Numbered from the stretch's first letter, positions 43,580-53,777 are shown. The stretch is DNA of 64,000 nucleotides from Lapidilactobacillus concavus DSM 17758 (GCF_001435835.1 NZ_AZFX01000036.1:100939-164938); one strand, 5' to 3'. Numbers and translations are program-made. The notes: generated by a model not told the origin, from the letters alone.

Positions 43580-46096
43580 TTAGTTAAATTGATGCCAATA
43601 TCCAGCAAGATATTGACTGGTCAAGCTACGCGGGTGTTTGATCAAATCGATTGGCCGACCAGCTGCAACGATTTGACCCCCATTCTTGCCCCCGCCAGGC
43701 CCCATATCCAAAACATAATCGGCGTTAATAATGAGATTCAAATCATGCGTAATCGTGATGATGGTTGCGCCTTGATCGAGTAGCTGCTGCATGACGCCTA
43801 ATAGCACCTTAACATCGAGCGGATGCAAACCAATTGTTGGCTCATCAAAAACAAACAGCGTCGTTGCCTGATCATGGTTCAAGTGTTTGACCAATTTCAG
43901 CCTTTGCGCCTCCCCACCAGATAAACTAGGGGTGCTCTCGCCGAGATGCAAATAATCAAGGCCGACTTCTTGCAATAACTTGAGATCTTGCTCAATTTTC
44001 GGAACTCTTTTAAAGATTGGCAACGCTGATCGGACGTCCAGCTTCAAGAGATCAACGATAGATTGATCATGCCATTTGACCGTTTGCACCGCTTGATTAT
44101 AGCGATCACCATGGCAAACAGGACAGACTTGCTGCATATCAGGCAAGAATTGGATGTCGAGGGTAACTACACCAGTCCCCCCGCAATTCGGACAAGCGCC
44201 TTGTTTATTATTGTAAGAGAAATAGCTCGACGTGTAATGCTTCTCTTTAGCGAGTGATTGACTCGCAAAGAGGCGTCGTAAATTATCCATCATACTCGTG
44301 TAGGTCGCAACGGTCGAGCGTGCTGTTTTGCCAATTGGAGCGGCGTCAACGCTCACCACGTCAACCAATGAAGTCTGAAGTTGTTTGACCTGAGTTGGCA
44401 ATTGCTGCCCCTTACCCCGCGCCTCAATTGCTGGGACTAAGCTATTCAGAATCAAGCTCGTTTTGCCTGCGCCTGAGAACCCGGTAATCGCGCTTAATTG
44501 ATTGATCGGCAACTTAGCATGGACAGATTTCAAATTATAATAATCAGCCACTTCAAAATCAATCGTTTCGACGGCAACTCGCTCCGCCAACGGTCTCGCC
44601 AATAACGTTGCTTGCCCGTTCAAATAGGGGCCGATTTTTGATTGCGGATCTTGTGCGACGGTTGCGGGCGTGCCTGCGGTTAAAATCTTTCCGCCTGCCT
44701 CGCCTGATCCCGGTCCAATCTCGATAATCCAATCGGCAGCCTTGATAATATCGACATCATGATCGACGACGACTAGCGAGTTCCCTTGTGCCACTAGCGC
44801 TTTGAAGACGTTTAACAGACCACTAATATTGTCAGGATGTAACCCTATCGACGGTTCATCCAAGATGTAAAGCACACCCGTTGTTTGGGTCCGCAATGTT
44901 CGTGCTAATTGGATTCGTTGAAGCTCACCGGTGGATAATGAATTTCCATTTCGTGACAAGGTGAGATAATCCAACCCCAATTCGAGTAACGGCCGTAAAT
45001 TCTCATCAAATTCATGAAAAAGCGACCTGGCTAATTGCGTCATATTCGGCGCCAGAGTTTCCAACACGGTCTGTTTCCAATCTGCTAGCTCACGCAGACT
45101 CAAGTCGTTAACTTGGGCAATATTTAGTTGCCCGGCTAATTGTTGAAGCAATTCCGGCTTTAACCGCGTCCCTTGGCAGATTGGACAAGTTGCGTAATGA
45201 AAAAAGGTCCCGATTTTTTGCTGAGCTCGTTCACTCTTGCTCGACTTGGCAGAAGCCAAGACGGCTTGATGCGCATTTTCGTATAGCGCGTTGAAATCAT
45301 GAAAGACACGGCCAGTACCTGAGCGAAAATCCATCTTGAATTTCTGCTGCGGGCCATTCAGAACGAAGTCTTTCTCTTTGTCCGACAACAAACGATAAGG
45401 CACGTGAATGCGAACACCAGCTTGCTCGGCAACACTAGGCATAAAATTACGACCGGGCAAATGCCATGACGCCACTGCACCTTCTGCTAAGCTTAAGTTC
45501 TCATCTAGAATGAGTTTGCTTTCGTCGAGAGATCTGACTAAGCCAGTGCCTTGACAATTCGTACAAGCACCACCGGCGTTGAACGCGAAGTCCTCAGCAC
45601 TAAAGGTGTTGAAAGAGATTCCACAGGTTGGACAAGTTAGCCGCCCCATTTGTTCACCGGTCTTGCTCATTGCCTGTGCAAGTTTTAAACTCGGGGGCAA
45701 TCGATGACCATTCGGACAAACGGGTGAGCCTAATCGTGAGAAAATCAGGCGAATCACGTTGAAAATCTCGCTTATTGTTCCGACGGTCGCACGCTCTGAT
45801 GGCACAGTTGGCCGCTGTTTCAGTGCCAATGCGGATGGAATATGCTTAACACTCGTGACTTCCGCCTGCGCCCCAAGCTTGATACGGCGGCGTGTATAAG
45901 TCGACAGCGCTTCTAGATAGCGACGGGAGCCTTCCTCGTACAAAATACCCATGGCAAGTGAACTTTTGCCTGAACCAGACAGTCCAGAAATCGCGACGAA
46001 TTGATGTAGCGGAATGTTAACATCAATATTTTTTAGATTATGAACGCGTGCGCCACGCACTTCAATTTGCATGGGTAATTTAGATTGTGTCATCAT
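43580..46096 (-). CDS. UvrA-like ABC protein without UvrB-binding domain
   Basis: An 838-residue duplicated ABC ATPase of the UvrA family. The N-terminal half has VAISGLSGSGKSSLAMG, LSTGELQRIQLARTL and ILDEPSIGLHP. The C-terminal half has SAITGFSGAGKTSLI, LSGGEAQRLKLV and FDEPTIGLHP. Zinc clusters are present (CTNCQGTG, CPICQGTR, CPNCGGTG, CPVCHGDR). Between the first cysteine motif (CPNGH) and CPTCG there are only about 35 residues, where true UvrA carries the ~100-residue UvrB-binding domain. It is therefore of the UvrA2/DrrC type, linked to drug or antibiotic tolerance rather than nucleotide excision repair. The N-terminal MMTQ has AAGGAAG upstream. Confidence 0.88.
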   Translation of the reverse strand: MMTQSKLPMQIEVRGARVHNLKNIDVNIPLHQFVAISGLSGSGKSSLAMGILYEEGSRRYLEALSTYTRRRIKLGAQAEVTSVKHIPSALALKQRPTVPSERATVGTISEIFNVIRLIFSRLGSPVCPNGHRLPPSLKLAQAMSKTGEQMGRLTCPTCGISFNTFSAEDFAFNAGGACTNCQGTGLVRSLDESKLILDENLSLAEGAVASWHLPGRNFMPSVAEQAGVRIHVPYRLLSDKEKDFVLNGPQQKFKMDFRSGTGRVFHDFNALYENAHQAVLASAKSSKSERAQQKIGTFFHYATCPICQGTRLKPELLQQLAGQLNIAQVNDLSLRELADWKQTVLETLAPNMTQLARSLFHEFDENLRPLLELGLDYLTLSRNGNSLSTGELQRIQLARTLRTQTTGVLYILDEPSIGLHPDNISGLLNVFKALVAQGNSLVVVDHDVDIIKAADWIIEIGPGSGEAGGKILTAGTPATVAQDPQSKIGPYLNGQATLLARPLAERVAVETIDFEVADYYNLKSVHAKLPINQLSAITGFSGAGKTSLILNSLVPAIEARGKGQQLPTQVKQLQTSLVDVVSVDAAPIGKTARSTVATYTSMMDNLRRLFASQSLAKEKHYTSSYFSYNNKQGACPNCGGTGVVTLDIQFLPDMQQVCPVCHGDRYNQAVQTVKWHDQSIVDLLKLDVRSALPIFKRVPKIEQDLKLLQEVGLDYLHLGESTPSLSGGEAQRLKLVKHLNHDQATTLFVFDEPTIGLHPLDVKVLLGVMQQLLDQGATIITITHDLNLIINADYVLDMGPGGGKNGGQIVAAGRPIDLIKHPRSLTSQYLAGYWHQFN

Positions 46097-46194
46097 TTAG
46101 CTTCCTTTTTACCAAAAAAGTGTTCCCTCACTCATCACAGATTACCAAAAAAGCTGGCCATCTTTACCTTGATCAGCCGAGAGTTGACACATCA

Positions 46195-46223
46195 AGTATA
46201 ACATTGACCGACAATTGTGTTCC
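46195..46223 (-). promoter_or_regulatory. Extended -10 promoter of the UvrA-like gene
   Basis: TGTTATACT (rc across 46195-46203) forms an extended -10. The -35 region GGAACA is poor. The 12-base sequence CTTTTTTGGTAA is repeated directly between promoter and gene. Confidence 0.45.
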
Positions 46224-46308
46224 AGTTGAGATAAGAGTCATCAAACGTCAGCTAAAGCTAGTCAAACACACCTTCAACAGACCCGATCAAAGAATAAATG
46301 TAGATCTA

Positions 46309-46356
46309 AAGCGCCCCACCATTGTGAGACAAAGATCTCAACAATGGTGGGGCGCT
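46309..46356 (-). terminator. Long hairpin after glyS, probable terminator
   Basis: AAGCGCCCCACCATTGT plus GAGA (46309-46329) pairs with 46336-46356 with one bulged base. The hairpin is very stable, but only three T follow on the minus strand, so termination is less certain than for the other hairpins. Confidence 0.6.
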
Positions 46357-46384
46357 TAAAATTCTAAGCTGTCCGTGATCACAG

Positions 46385-48463
46385 TTACTTCACGATCAAT
46401 TCATTTAGATTACCAAAAACGCGAATTAATTTTTGTAAAATCAACAACTGAGTCAGTCGATTGCGACGTACGTTCTGATCCTCGGCCATGATCATATTCT
46501 CCTCGAAATAAGCCTCAATAATCGGACGTAAATCGTGTAATTCTTGATAATTTTGTTCAATCGTTTGAGCGGTAAAATCTTGACGAATCTTTTGAACCGC
46601 GTCATTTAATTGTTGCTCAGAAGGATTCTCGAATAGTTCTGGATCAACTTGTAAATCAGTAAGTTTCAAGTCTGCCTGATCCGCTAGACGAAGTACTCGT
46701 GTCAAAGCTTCGATCGTCGATTTGAAATCTTGGTCTTCACGATGAGCAGCCAAAGTTTGCGCAATTTCTTGGACCGTCGTTGGATCGACAGTCGCTGAAT
46801 CTGTAATCGCATCGATGAAATCATGACGTACTTCTTGCTCACTCAAGAACTGGCGAAGCCGATCCATAAAGAAGTGAAGAAAATCATCACGATGATCCGT
46901 CCAGTTCAAATCGAACGTCAAACGATGAGTTGCGAGTGTTTCTGCCACTTTTGCTTGAAGGGAACGCAAAGAGAGATGCCAGTGATTAGCGACGAGAATC
47001 CGCACAACACCAAAGGATTGACGACGAAGTGCATAAGGATCGTTTGAACCACTTGGAATCATGCCAACGCTGAAGAAGGCTAGAATCGTATCGATCTTAT
47101 CGGCAATCGCCAACGTGGCCCCCACACGAGAGGCAGGTAATTCACCGTTGGCAGAAGTTGGGAGGTAGTGTTCGCGAACAGCTTGAGCGACTTGTGCATT
47201 CTCGCCAAAAATCTTCGCATAAATTTCACCCATCACACCTTGTAATTCAGGGAACTCACCAACCATACCCGTTACCAGATCAAATTTATAAATTTGACTT
47301 GCTCGTTTAAGATCGGCCAATTCTGAATCATTCAAACCAAATAATTGGCCTAAGCTTTGACCCAGCACAGTGACGCGTTGCATCTTTTCAAACATTGTCC
47401 CAATTTTATCATGGAAGCTAACGGTCTTCAGCTTTTCAACGTAGGCATCCAGTGAATGCTTCTGATCTTCCTCGAAGAAGAATTTAGCATCTTCCAAACG
47501 TGCGACGAGAACTTTTTCGTTACCAGAGATCACATTTTCTAATTTGTGATCGGTCCCGTTGCGAACACCGATAAAGTTAGGTGCTAGGCGACCATCCTGT
47601 TGGCGCGCGTAGAAATAACGTTGATTGTCCTTCATCGATGTGATCAAGACAGGTTCAGGTACCGACAAATATTTCGGATCAAAATGGCCCGTGAAGGCGG
47701 TTGGATATTCGACTAAGTTAACGACCTCTTCCAGTAAATCTGGATCTAAATCGACTTGCCACTGATTTTGGCTGGCAATCACTTTGATCTGTTCTTCGAT
47801 TTTAGCCTGACGTTTGTCGAGGTCGGCGATAACGTGATCGTTGGCTAATGCCGCTTCATAATCAGTTGCCTGTGCCAATTCGATCGAGTGGCCTAAGAAA
47901 CGATGACCGCGAGTTGTCCGTCCCGCTTTAACATCAAGAATTTGCATCGGTACAACTTGATCATCAAGCAGACTGACTAACCAGTGAATCGGGCGGATAT
48001 ATTCGAAATGATAACTGCCCCACTTCATCCGGGTTGGGAAAGTTAATCCCTTGGCAATTGCTTCAATGCCTTGCAAAACCGTCGCTGCTGATTGTCCAAT
48101 CGTCTTCTTCTCAACGAAGACATAAGGTTCACCCTTGAATTCTTTAAAGGTAATTGCATCAGCACTGACACCCTGGCCACGTGCAAAACCCAACGCTGCC
48201 TTCGTGAAATTACCTTCGGCATCTTGTGCGATCCGCTTTGCGGGGCCTTTGACCTCTTCAACTTGATCGAGTTGTTTCTCAGCCAAACCTGTGATTAAGA
48301 ACGCTAATCTTCTTGGCGTGGCGAATGGTTTGATTTCTTCGAAGTCTAAACGTTGTTCTTTTAAATACGCCGTTGTTTTTTCAATTAATTGATCCAAGCT
48401 AGGACGAACGACATGTGCGGGCATTTCTTCAAGGCCAATTTCAAATAAATAAGTTGCAGTCAT
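46385..48463 (-). CDS. glyS: Glycyl-tRNA synthetase beta subunit
   Basis: Beta chain of the alpha2beta2 GlyRS. A 692-residue protein beginning TYLFEIGLEEMPAHVVRPS, with VEEVKGPAKRIA, YLSVPEPVLITSMKDNQRYF near residue 265, and the HD-like/anticodon region SNDPYALRRQSFGVVRIL near 475. Normal length. The start overlaps the glyQ stop by one base (TAATG), with AAGGGGGAAG before it. Confidence 0.97.
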   Translation of the reverse strand: MTATYLFEIGLEEMPAHVVRPSLDQLIEKTTAYLKEQRLDFEEIKPFATPRRLAFLITGLAEKQLDQVEEVKGPAKRIAQDAEGNFTKAALGFARGQGVSADAITFKEFKGEPYVFVEKKTIGQSAATVLQGIEAIAKGLTFPTRMKWGSYHFEYIRPIHWLVSLLDDQVVPMQILDVKAGRTTRGHRFLGHSIELAQATDYEAALANDHVIADLDKRQAKIEEQIKVIASQNQWQVDLDPDLLEEVVNLVEYPTAFTGHFDPKYLSVPEPVLITSMKDNQRYFYARQQDGRLAPNFIGVRNGTDHKLENVISGNEKVLVARLEDAKFFFEEDQKHSLDAYVEKLKTVSFHDKIGTMFEKMQRVTVLGQSLGQLFGLNDSELADLKRASQIYKFDLVTGMVGEFPELQGVMGEIYAKIFGENAQVAQAVREHYLPTSANGELPASRVGATLAIADKIDTILAFFSVGMIPSGSNDPYALRRQSFGVVRILVANHWHLSLRSLQAKVAETLATHRLTFDLNWTDHRDDFLHFFMDRLRQFLSEQEVRHDFIDAITDSATVDPTTVQEIAQTLAAHREDQDFKSTIEALTRVLRLADQADLKLTDLQVDPELFENPSEQQLNDAVQKIRQDFTAQTIEQNYQELHDLRPIIEAYFEENMIMAEDQNVRRNRLTQLLILQKLIRVFGNLNELIVK

Positions 48464-49371
48464 TAGGCTTCTTCCCCCTTCTGTTCTTGGGCATGTTGTT
48501 GTAATGGGAAGCCGAGTTTTTCACGTTCGGCAACGAAGGCTTGAGCGATCTGATGAGCCATCCGACGAATTCGCGATAAGTAGCCAGCACGCTCAGTCAC
48601 CGACACGGCACCGCGCGCATCGAGCAAATTAAAGGTATGGCTGCACTTCAAGACGTAGTCATAGGCAGGATGAACGAGACCCAAGCCAATTAGACGCAGG
48701 GCTTCTTTCTCATAATCATTGAAGAATGCGAGCAACATCTCTTGATTGCTTTCTTCAAATGCGTACTTCGAATGCTCAAACTCGGGCTCTTGGAAGATAT
48801 CGCCGTAGAGCACGCCGTCACCCCATTCAAGATCGAAAACGGAATCAACATCCTGGATGTAAGATGCCAAACGCTCAACCCCGTACGTGATCTCAGAGGT
48901 CACTGGGTCAACAGTCAAGCCACCAACCTGCTGGAAATACGTGAACTGACTGACTTCCATCCCATCGAGCCAAACTTCCCAACCCACACCGGCACAACCC
49001 ATTGAAGGGTTCTCCCAATTATCTTCGACAAAGCGAATATCATGCTCCAAGGGTTCAATTCCCAATTCACGCAAGCTATCCAAATAATACTCTTGAATAT
49101 TCTTAGGCGAAGGCTTCATAACGACTTGGAATTGATGATGTTGGAACAATCGGTTAGGATTCTCACCATAACGACCATCTGCAGGACGACGTGAAGGTTC
49201 AACGTAAGCGGCGTTCCAAGGCTCGGGTCCAATGGCACGCAAGAACGTATAAGGGCTCATGGTACCCGCCCCCTTTTCCGTATCGTAAGCTTGCATTAAC
49301 ATACAGCCTTTAGCAGACCAGAATTTCTGTAAGGTCAGAATCATTTCTTGAACATTTAATTTTTTGACCAT
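48463..49371 (-). CDS. glyQ: Glycyl-tRNA synthetase alpha subunit
   Basis: The catalytic class II chain. A 302-residue protein with [31 protein letters not shown] at the N-terminus, [21 protein letters not shown] (motif 2 region), and [27 protein letters not shown]. First gene of a glyQ-glyS pair controlled by the T-box upstream. The acidic C-terminal tail (EQKGEEA) is variable in the family. Confidence 0.98.
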   Translation of the reverse strand: MVKKLNVQEMILTLQKFWSAKGCMLMQAYDTEKGAGTMSPYTFLRAIGPEPWNAAYVEPSRRPADGRYGENPNRLFQHHQFQVVMKPSPKNIQEYYLDSLRELGIEPLEHDIRFVEDNWENPSMGCAGVGWEVWLDGMEVSQFTYFQQVGGLTVDPVTSEITYGVERLASYIQDVDSVFDLEWGDGVLYGDIFQEPEFEHSKYAFEESNQEMLLAFFNDYEKEALRLIGLGLVHPAYDYVLKCSHTFNLLDARGAVSVTERAGYLSRIRRMAHQIAQAFVAEREKLGFPLQQHAQEQKGEEA

Positions 49372-49460
49372 TCATTCAACACACCTTTCTTAACTTCACT
49401 TTTGAGTCATCAATCATGACAATGATGCTGGATTTAAACTTAGACGCTGTCAAAAACACA

Positions 49461-49694
49461 AAAAAATCCCTATGCTAAGCTGAATAAGCCTAGCATAGGG
49501 ACGATTCGAGTTAGTCGCGTCGCGGTTCCACCCTAATTCAGATGCTTGCATCTGCACTTCATTGTTTTTTAATTTGTTTTCTAAAATTGCGGTGCCTGAT
49601 CTTCGTGTGTGCTTCCACTGACCACACTCGCTGGGTTGAAGATTCTTATTCCGCAATCAACCTGAAGCAAAGTTCAAATTCATTTTGTAGTTTA
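49461..49694 (-). ncRNA. Glycine T-box riboswitch of glyQS
   Basis: The T-box sequence AGGGTGGAACCGCG (rc of 49521-49534) is followed by the terminator stem TCCCTATGCTA/TAGCATAGGGA (49467-49501) and a T run. Stem I is closed by ATTGCGG/CCGCAAT and ATCTTC/GAAGAT. The specifier loop between their 3' arms reads CAGGCA, giving GGC (Gly) at 49594-49596. Uncharged tRNA-Gly would favour read-through. Confidence 0.95.
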
Positions 49695-49717
49695 GTCGTT
49701 TTTAATGAAAATGTCAA
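49689..49717 (-). promoter_or_regulatory. glyQS promoter, overlapping the end of recO
   Basis: TTGACA (rc at 49712-49717), a 17-base spacer and TAAACT (rc at 49689-49694). The -35 covers the recO stop codon, so the T-box transcript starts right after recO, with no terminator between. Confidence 0.85.
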
Positions 49718-50529
49718 TCATTCTCAGTTGAGGCTGATTCAGAGGGCTTGTTTGAATTTGACTGCGACCAATCTGGCAAGCGCGTCATTTCGTCCAGGTA
49801 TTTCTTACTTTTGAGCTGCAGACCGACCTGATCCTGATAAATATTGTCCAAGATACGCTGCAATTCCCGCTTCGTTCGCGGTTGGAGATCAATTTTACCG
49901 AGTTGTTCTGGCATGATTCGCGCAAGGCCTTGCATGAGAGCAACTGATTTGGGTTGCGCATGCAAACGATGACTATCGAGTGGCCAATGATTCTGACAGA
50001 GCAATCCGCCATAGGTTTCCGAATAATCCAGGGGTAAATCGCGACGATGACAAATCACACAATCTTGCAAATGTGGCGCGACCCCAAAGAGTCCTAGCAG
50101 CTTGATCTCAACCAAGTTGGTCAGCAATTGTGGATCTGTGCCCTCATTCATTTTAGTCAGCGTCGTTTCCAACAAGTCAAAATAGCGCCCCATCGCCGTG
50201 TTCTCATCGAATGCAGCAGCCGTCAACGTTAATAAATATGACGCATAGGCTTGTAAAACCAAATCCGATGAAATCTGTTGCAATAGCGTTGTCCGTTTTG
50301 TGGTGGTCAAATAAGACAGACCATTTGGATTAATTTGCCCAACGTAACTCGCTGCTGTGAATGGCAAAATTGCCGTTTGCATCTTGAATCGCGGTTTTTT
50401 TGCGCCACGAACCATAAACATTTTAGCGGCATACTTATCGGTCAAAACCTGAACCAATAGATCGCGTTCGCGATAATCACGACGATACATGACCAAGCCG
50501 CGAAATTCGGCATCGCGAATCAGTGACAT
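49714..50529 (-). CDS. recO: DNA repair protein RecO
   Basis: Loads RecA onto SSB-coated DNA with RecR. A 271-residue protein: N-terminal OB fold with GLVMYRRDYRERDLLVQVLTDKYG-like start, GAKKPRF, and a helical C-terminal part with DCVICHRRDLPL and GGLLCQNH (zinc-like cysteines). The ATG overlaps the era stop by one base (TGATG). Confidence 0.93.
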   Translation of the reverse strand: MSLIRDAEFRGLVMYRRDYRERDLLVQVLTDKYAAKMFMVRGAKKPRFKMQTAILPFTAASYVGQINPNGLSYLTTTKRTTLLQQISSDLVLQAYASYLLTLTAAAFDENTAMGRYFDLLETTLTKMNEGTDPQLLTNLVEIKLLGLFGVAPHLQDCVICHRRDLPLDYSETYGGLLCQNHWPLDSHRLHAQPKSVALMQGLARIMPEQLGKIDLQPRTKRELQRILDNIYQDQVGLQLKSKKYLDEMTRLPDWSQSNSNKPSESASTEND

Positions 50530-51431
50530 CAGTTCAAATCCTTTTGGTTGTAACCCGCTCTCGCTAAGAATAACGGATTATCACGCCAGTTGCGTTGTAC
50601 ACTCACTTGTAGCTTCAGATTGACCTTTTCACCTAACAAAGCTTCGATTTCGCGGCGCGCACCAATGCCAATTTTCTTCAGCATTGCCGCACCTTTACCG
50701 ATGACAATGCCCTTCTGGCTATCGCGATCCACGTATATTACCGCGTTGATCACAAGCTTGCCTTGTTGATGTGTATTCATGTCTTCGACAATCACGGCGG
50801 TGGAGTGTGGCACTTCATCGCGAGTAAATTCGAGAATCTTCTCGCGAATCAACTCGCCAACGATGAAATATTCCGGATGATCCGTCAATTGATCGTCTGG
50901 ATAATATTTCGGACCAACGGGTAAATAAGACTTGATTTCGGTCATTAATTCTTCGACATTATTCCCCTGAGTTGCGGACAACGGAATGACTTCGGCAAAA
51001 TTGGCTTCGTCTTTAAAAGCCAAAATCTGCGTTAAGAGATCATCTGGATGAATCAAGTCGATCTTATTGATCACTAAAAACAGTGGTGTCTTCAAACTAG
51101 CTAATTCATTTAAAATATAACGATCTCCAGGGCCAATTTTATCATCGGCACTCGTCATATAGATCGCGATGTCAACTTCATTCAATGACGAAAAAGCTGC
51201 CTTATCCATATATTGATCGAGATCGTTTTTCGGTTTATGAATACCTGGTGTGTCCAAAAAGACGATTTGCGCATCCGAATCGGTGATCACACCTTGAATT
51301 TTATTGCGTGTGGTCTGTGCTTTAGGCGACATAATCGCAACTTTTTCGCCAACAAGGCGGTTCATGAGTGTTGATTTTCCCACATTGGGGCGGCCCAACA
51401 AAGCCACGAAACCTGATTTAAATTCTGTCAT
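50529..51431 (-). CDS. era: GTPase Era
   Basis: Ribosome-assembly GTPase that binds 16S rRNA near its 3' end. A 300-residue protein with G1 [15 protein letters not shown], switch TRNKIQGV, G3 DTPGIHKP, G4 VINKIDL near residue 122, and a C-terminal KH domain with [19 protein letters not shown]. The start overlaps the cdd stop (ATGA). Confidence 0.98.
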   Translation of the reverse strand: MTEFKSGFVALLGRPNVGKSTLMNRLVGEKVAIMSPKAQTTRNKIQGVITDSDAQIVFLDTPGIHKPKNDLDQYMDKAAFSSLNEVDIAIYMTSADDKIGPGDRYILNELASLKTPLFLVINKIDLIHPDDLLTQILAFKDEANFAEVIPLSATQGNNVEELMTEIKSYLPVGPKYYPDDQLTDHPEYFIVGELIREKILEFTRDEVPHSTAVIVEDMNTHQQGKLVINAVIYVDRDSQKGIVIGKGAAMLKKIGIGARREIEALLGEKVNLKLQVSVQRNWRDNPLFLARAGYNQKDLN

Positions 51432-51829
51432 TTAATAGGATCATCCTTCAGTGAAAAAGAGTATGGTAAGACGCCTTCAACAGTGGTGTCAATCTGATCA
51501 CCTTGCAAGTTTGCCAAGATGACTTGGTCGTCTGGATTCATAAATTCGGTCATCACTTGTCGACAAGCTCCACAAGGAGAGACGCCACCCTTCGTGTCAG
51601 CAATCACAGCAATCGCCTTGAAATGATGGTAACCAGCCAAAACGCCGGCAAACATAGCGCAACGTTCAGCACAAATGGTCATGCTAAAGGATCCATTCTC
51701 AATATTACAACCTTGAAAAATATGGCCATCATCAGTTAAGACCGCCGCACCAACGGCAAATTTAGAATATGGAACATAAGCCTGCTCCCGTGCTTGCTTT
51801 GCTTTCTCGATCAATTCATTCAACTTCAT
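51428..51829 (-). CDS. cdd: Cytidine deaminase
   Basis: A zinc enzyme that deaminates cytidine/deoxycytidine for salvage. A 133-residue homotetramer type: [31 protein letters not shown] holds the zinc Cys and catalytic Glu, with the PCGACRQVM pair near residue 88. The ATG at 51829 has GGAGG very close (2 bases); the frame start at 51838 is a TTG inside the ribosome site. Confidence 0.95.
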   Translation of the reverse strand: MKLNELIEKAKQAREQAYVPYSKFAVGAAVLTDDGHIFQGCNIENGSFSMTICAERCAMFAGVLAGYHHFKAIAVIADTKGGVSPCGACRQVMTEFMNPDDQVILANLQGDQIDTTVEGVLPYSFSLKDDPIK

Positions 51830-51850
51830 GACCTCCAATTCAATAAATGC

Positions 51851-52252
51851 TTAAAACAACTTAATTAAATGTGGCGCAAAGATGATCAAACCAACGACGA
51901 CAGCCAGCAAAGCGGCAACCAGCACAATCGCAGCGGAAACGTCTTTGATTTTTTTTGCGAGTGGATCGTAATGCTTCTGGACCAGCAAGTCAACAATATA
52001 TTCAACTGCAGTATTCCATAATTCGGCGATCAAGACTAGGAAAATAACCACGATCAACCATAACCAGTCGAGCTTGCTCACCTGAAATAAGAAGCCAACC
52101 AAGATAACAATGGCGGCAATGACCAGATGGCGTTTGAAGTTCGTCTCATCCTGAAAAGTCCAGCGTAATCCTTCAAGCGCATGGAAAAGCGACTGGGTAA
52201 AGCGCCGGTTTTTCTTCGTTTGGTGTGAATTATCGTTTAAGCCCATAGCCAT
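51851..52252 (-). CDS. dgkA: Diacylglycerol/undecaprenol kinase
   Basis: A small integral membrane kinase; in Gram-positives it phosphorylates undecaprenol. A 133-residue protein with an N-terminal cytoplasmic helix (FTQSLFHALEGLRWTFQDETNFKRH) and three membrane helices, plus the signature AELWNTAVEYIVDLL near residue 85. The start overlaps the ybeY end by 23 bases. GAGG is 9 bases before the ATG. Confidence 0.93.
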   Translation of the reverse strand: MAMGLNDNSHQTKKNRRFTQSLFHALEGLRWTFQDETNFKRHLVIAAIVILVGFLFQVSKLDWLWLIVVIFLVLIAELWNTAVEYIVDLLVQKHYDPLAKKIKDVSAAIVLVAALLAVVVGLIIFAPHLIKLF

Positions 52253-52709
52253 CTAGTATTTCCTCTTGAAGTTTGATCATCACTTTTTCGTCCTCAGGTT
52301 CAATGTGATCATAACCGTTAAGATGCAAGAAACCATGCACAACAGTGTATCCGAATTCACGATCGAAACTATGGTCATATTCCTTCGCTTGCTCAGCCAC
52401 GTGATTGGGTGCAATAAATAAGTCGCCGATATTGCGAGGAATGTCCAGCTCTTCAGCCAATTCTTCAAAGTTAGGCAGATCATCATCTTCACCGTCTTCG
52501 ATGGCAAAGCTAATCACATCGGTGACGCGATCTTTTTGCCGATACTCACGATTGATCTCGCGAATCTTCTCATCGGTAATCAAGCTGATCGACATTTCCG
52601 TGTCGTCAGGCAAATCTAATTTTTTGGCGGCATAATCGACTAATTGATCGATCCATGTTTCACGCGCTGTGGGAATAAGTTGTTCATCATTAATGATTTC
52701 CAGATTCAT
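52230..52709 (-). CDS. ybeY: Endoribonuclease/rRNA maturation factor YbeY
   Basis: A zinc-dependent RNase for 16S 3' maturation and ribosome quality control. A 159-residue protein with NREYRQKDRVTDVISFA near residue 55 and the zinc motif VVHGFLHLNGYDH near 125-137. It overlaps phoH by 20 bases, as is common. AGGAAAA precedes the ATG. Confidence 0.96.
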   Translation of the reverse strand: MNLEIINDEQLIPTARETWIDQLVDYAAKKLDLPDDTEMSISLITDEKIREINREYRQKDRVTDVISFAIEDGEDDDLPNFEELAEELDIPRNIGDLFIAPNHVAEQAKEYDHSFDREFGYTVVHGFLHLNGYDHIEPEDEKVMIKLQEEILDGYGLKR

Positions 52710-53688
52710 TTTTCCTCAATTGCTCCTGATCATATTTTTCATAGGCGTCAATAATACTTGAAACAACGGGATGGCGCACCACATCTGCAGAAGAAAGCTC
52801 TACAAACCCGATATGCGGAACTTGTTGCAGGACGTTTGCGGCTTGGATCAACCCGCTGCGTTGGTGACGCGGCAAATCGATTTGGGTGACATCACCATTG
52901 ATAATCATCTTCGAGCCGACACCTAATCGCGTCAGAAACATCTTCATTTGCGCGGGTGTGGTGTTCTGAGCCTCATCCAAGATCACGAGTGCCTCCTCGA
53001 GCGTACGGCCTCTCATGTACGCTAACGGGGCAATTTCGATGATGCCACGTTCCATCAATCGATTCGCATGCTCCGTCCCCATAATTGCATAGAGGGCATC
53101 ATAGATTGGGCGAAGATAGGGATCGATTTTCTCTTTCAGGTCCCCCGGCAAGAAACCAAGATTCTCACCCGCCTCCACTGCAGGTCGAGTCAAGACAATT
53201 CGTGAAATCTGATTCGCCTTGAGTGCCGCAACTGCTAAGGCCACTGCTAGGTAAGTCTTACCCGTCCCAGCTGGCCCGATACCAAAAGTGATCTCGTTGT
53301 GCTTCACAGACTGTACGTATTGACGTTGGCCCAAATTCTTGACCCGCACGCTGCGGCCTTTCGCATCACGAACGATTTCTTCCGTGTATAAATCACTGAA
53401 ATAGGCAAGTGTCCCACGATCGGCCATCTTCATTGCACTGAGAACATCAGCCGCCCCAATGGAGACGCCCTGTGTGAGCAAGGTCGCTAGCTCAGCAAAA
53501 ATATTAATGGTGCGATCGACAGCGACTGCTGGTCCTTCAACAACAATTTTGTCACCAAATGCGCGAATGCTGACCGACATACCTTCTTCGAGTAGCTTCA
53601 AGAATTCATCGTTCACACCCAACAAACTAACGGCTTGTTCCGGATTTGGCAAGAGATAGGATTTTTCGATCTTCGGTTGATCTATCAA
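52690..53688 (-). CDS. phoH: PhoH-like ATPase (YbeZ family)
   Basis: A cytosolic P-loop ATPase associated with YbeY. Walker A FGIGPAGTGKTYLAVALAV lies near residue 125, Walker B LVILDEAQNTTPAQMKMFLTRLG near 230, and the N-terminal KH-like part includes VSIRAFGDKIVVEG. A TTG at 53688 has GGAG 8 bases upstream and is chosen (332 residues). The longer frame to 53757 would run through the terminator hairpin of the preceding yqeY gene. Confidence 0.93.
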   Translation of the reverse strand: MIDQPKIEKSYLLPNPEQAVSLLGVNDEFLKLLEEGMSVSIRAFGDKIVVEGPAVAVDRTINIFAELATLLTQGVSIGAADVLSAMKMADRGTLAYFSDLYTEEIVRDAKGRSVRVKNLGQRQYVQSVKHNEITFGIGPAGTGKTYLAVALAVAALKANQISRIVLTRPAVEAGENLGFLPGDLKEKIDPYLRPIYDALYAIMGTEHANRLMERGIIEIAPLAYMRGRTLEEALVILDEAQNTTPAQMKMFLTRLGVGSKMIINGDVTQIDLPRHQRSGLIQAANVLQQVPHIGFVELSSADVVRHPVVSSIIDAYEKYDQEQLRKNESGNH

Positions 53689-53751
53689 ATAATTCGCTCC
53701 ATTCAAAAAAGCATCTGTTAATTGAATTTTAGCACAATTGGGGGTCGAAAA

Positions 53752-53777
53752 AAACATAGGAAATTCCTATGCTTTTT
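53752..53777 (-). terminator. Intrinsic terminator of rpsU-yqeY
   Basis: CATAGGAAATTCCTATG forms a compact hairpin, followed by seven T on the minus strand. Upstream of it, TAAGTTAACTGT (53791-53802) and ACAGTTAACTT (53846-53856) form a separate, longer-range inverted repeat of unknown role. Confidence 0.82.
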
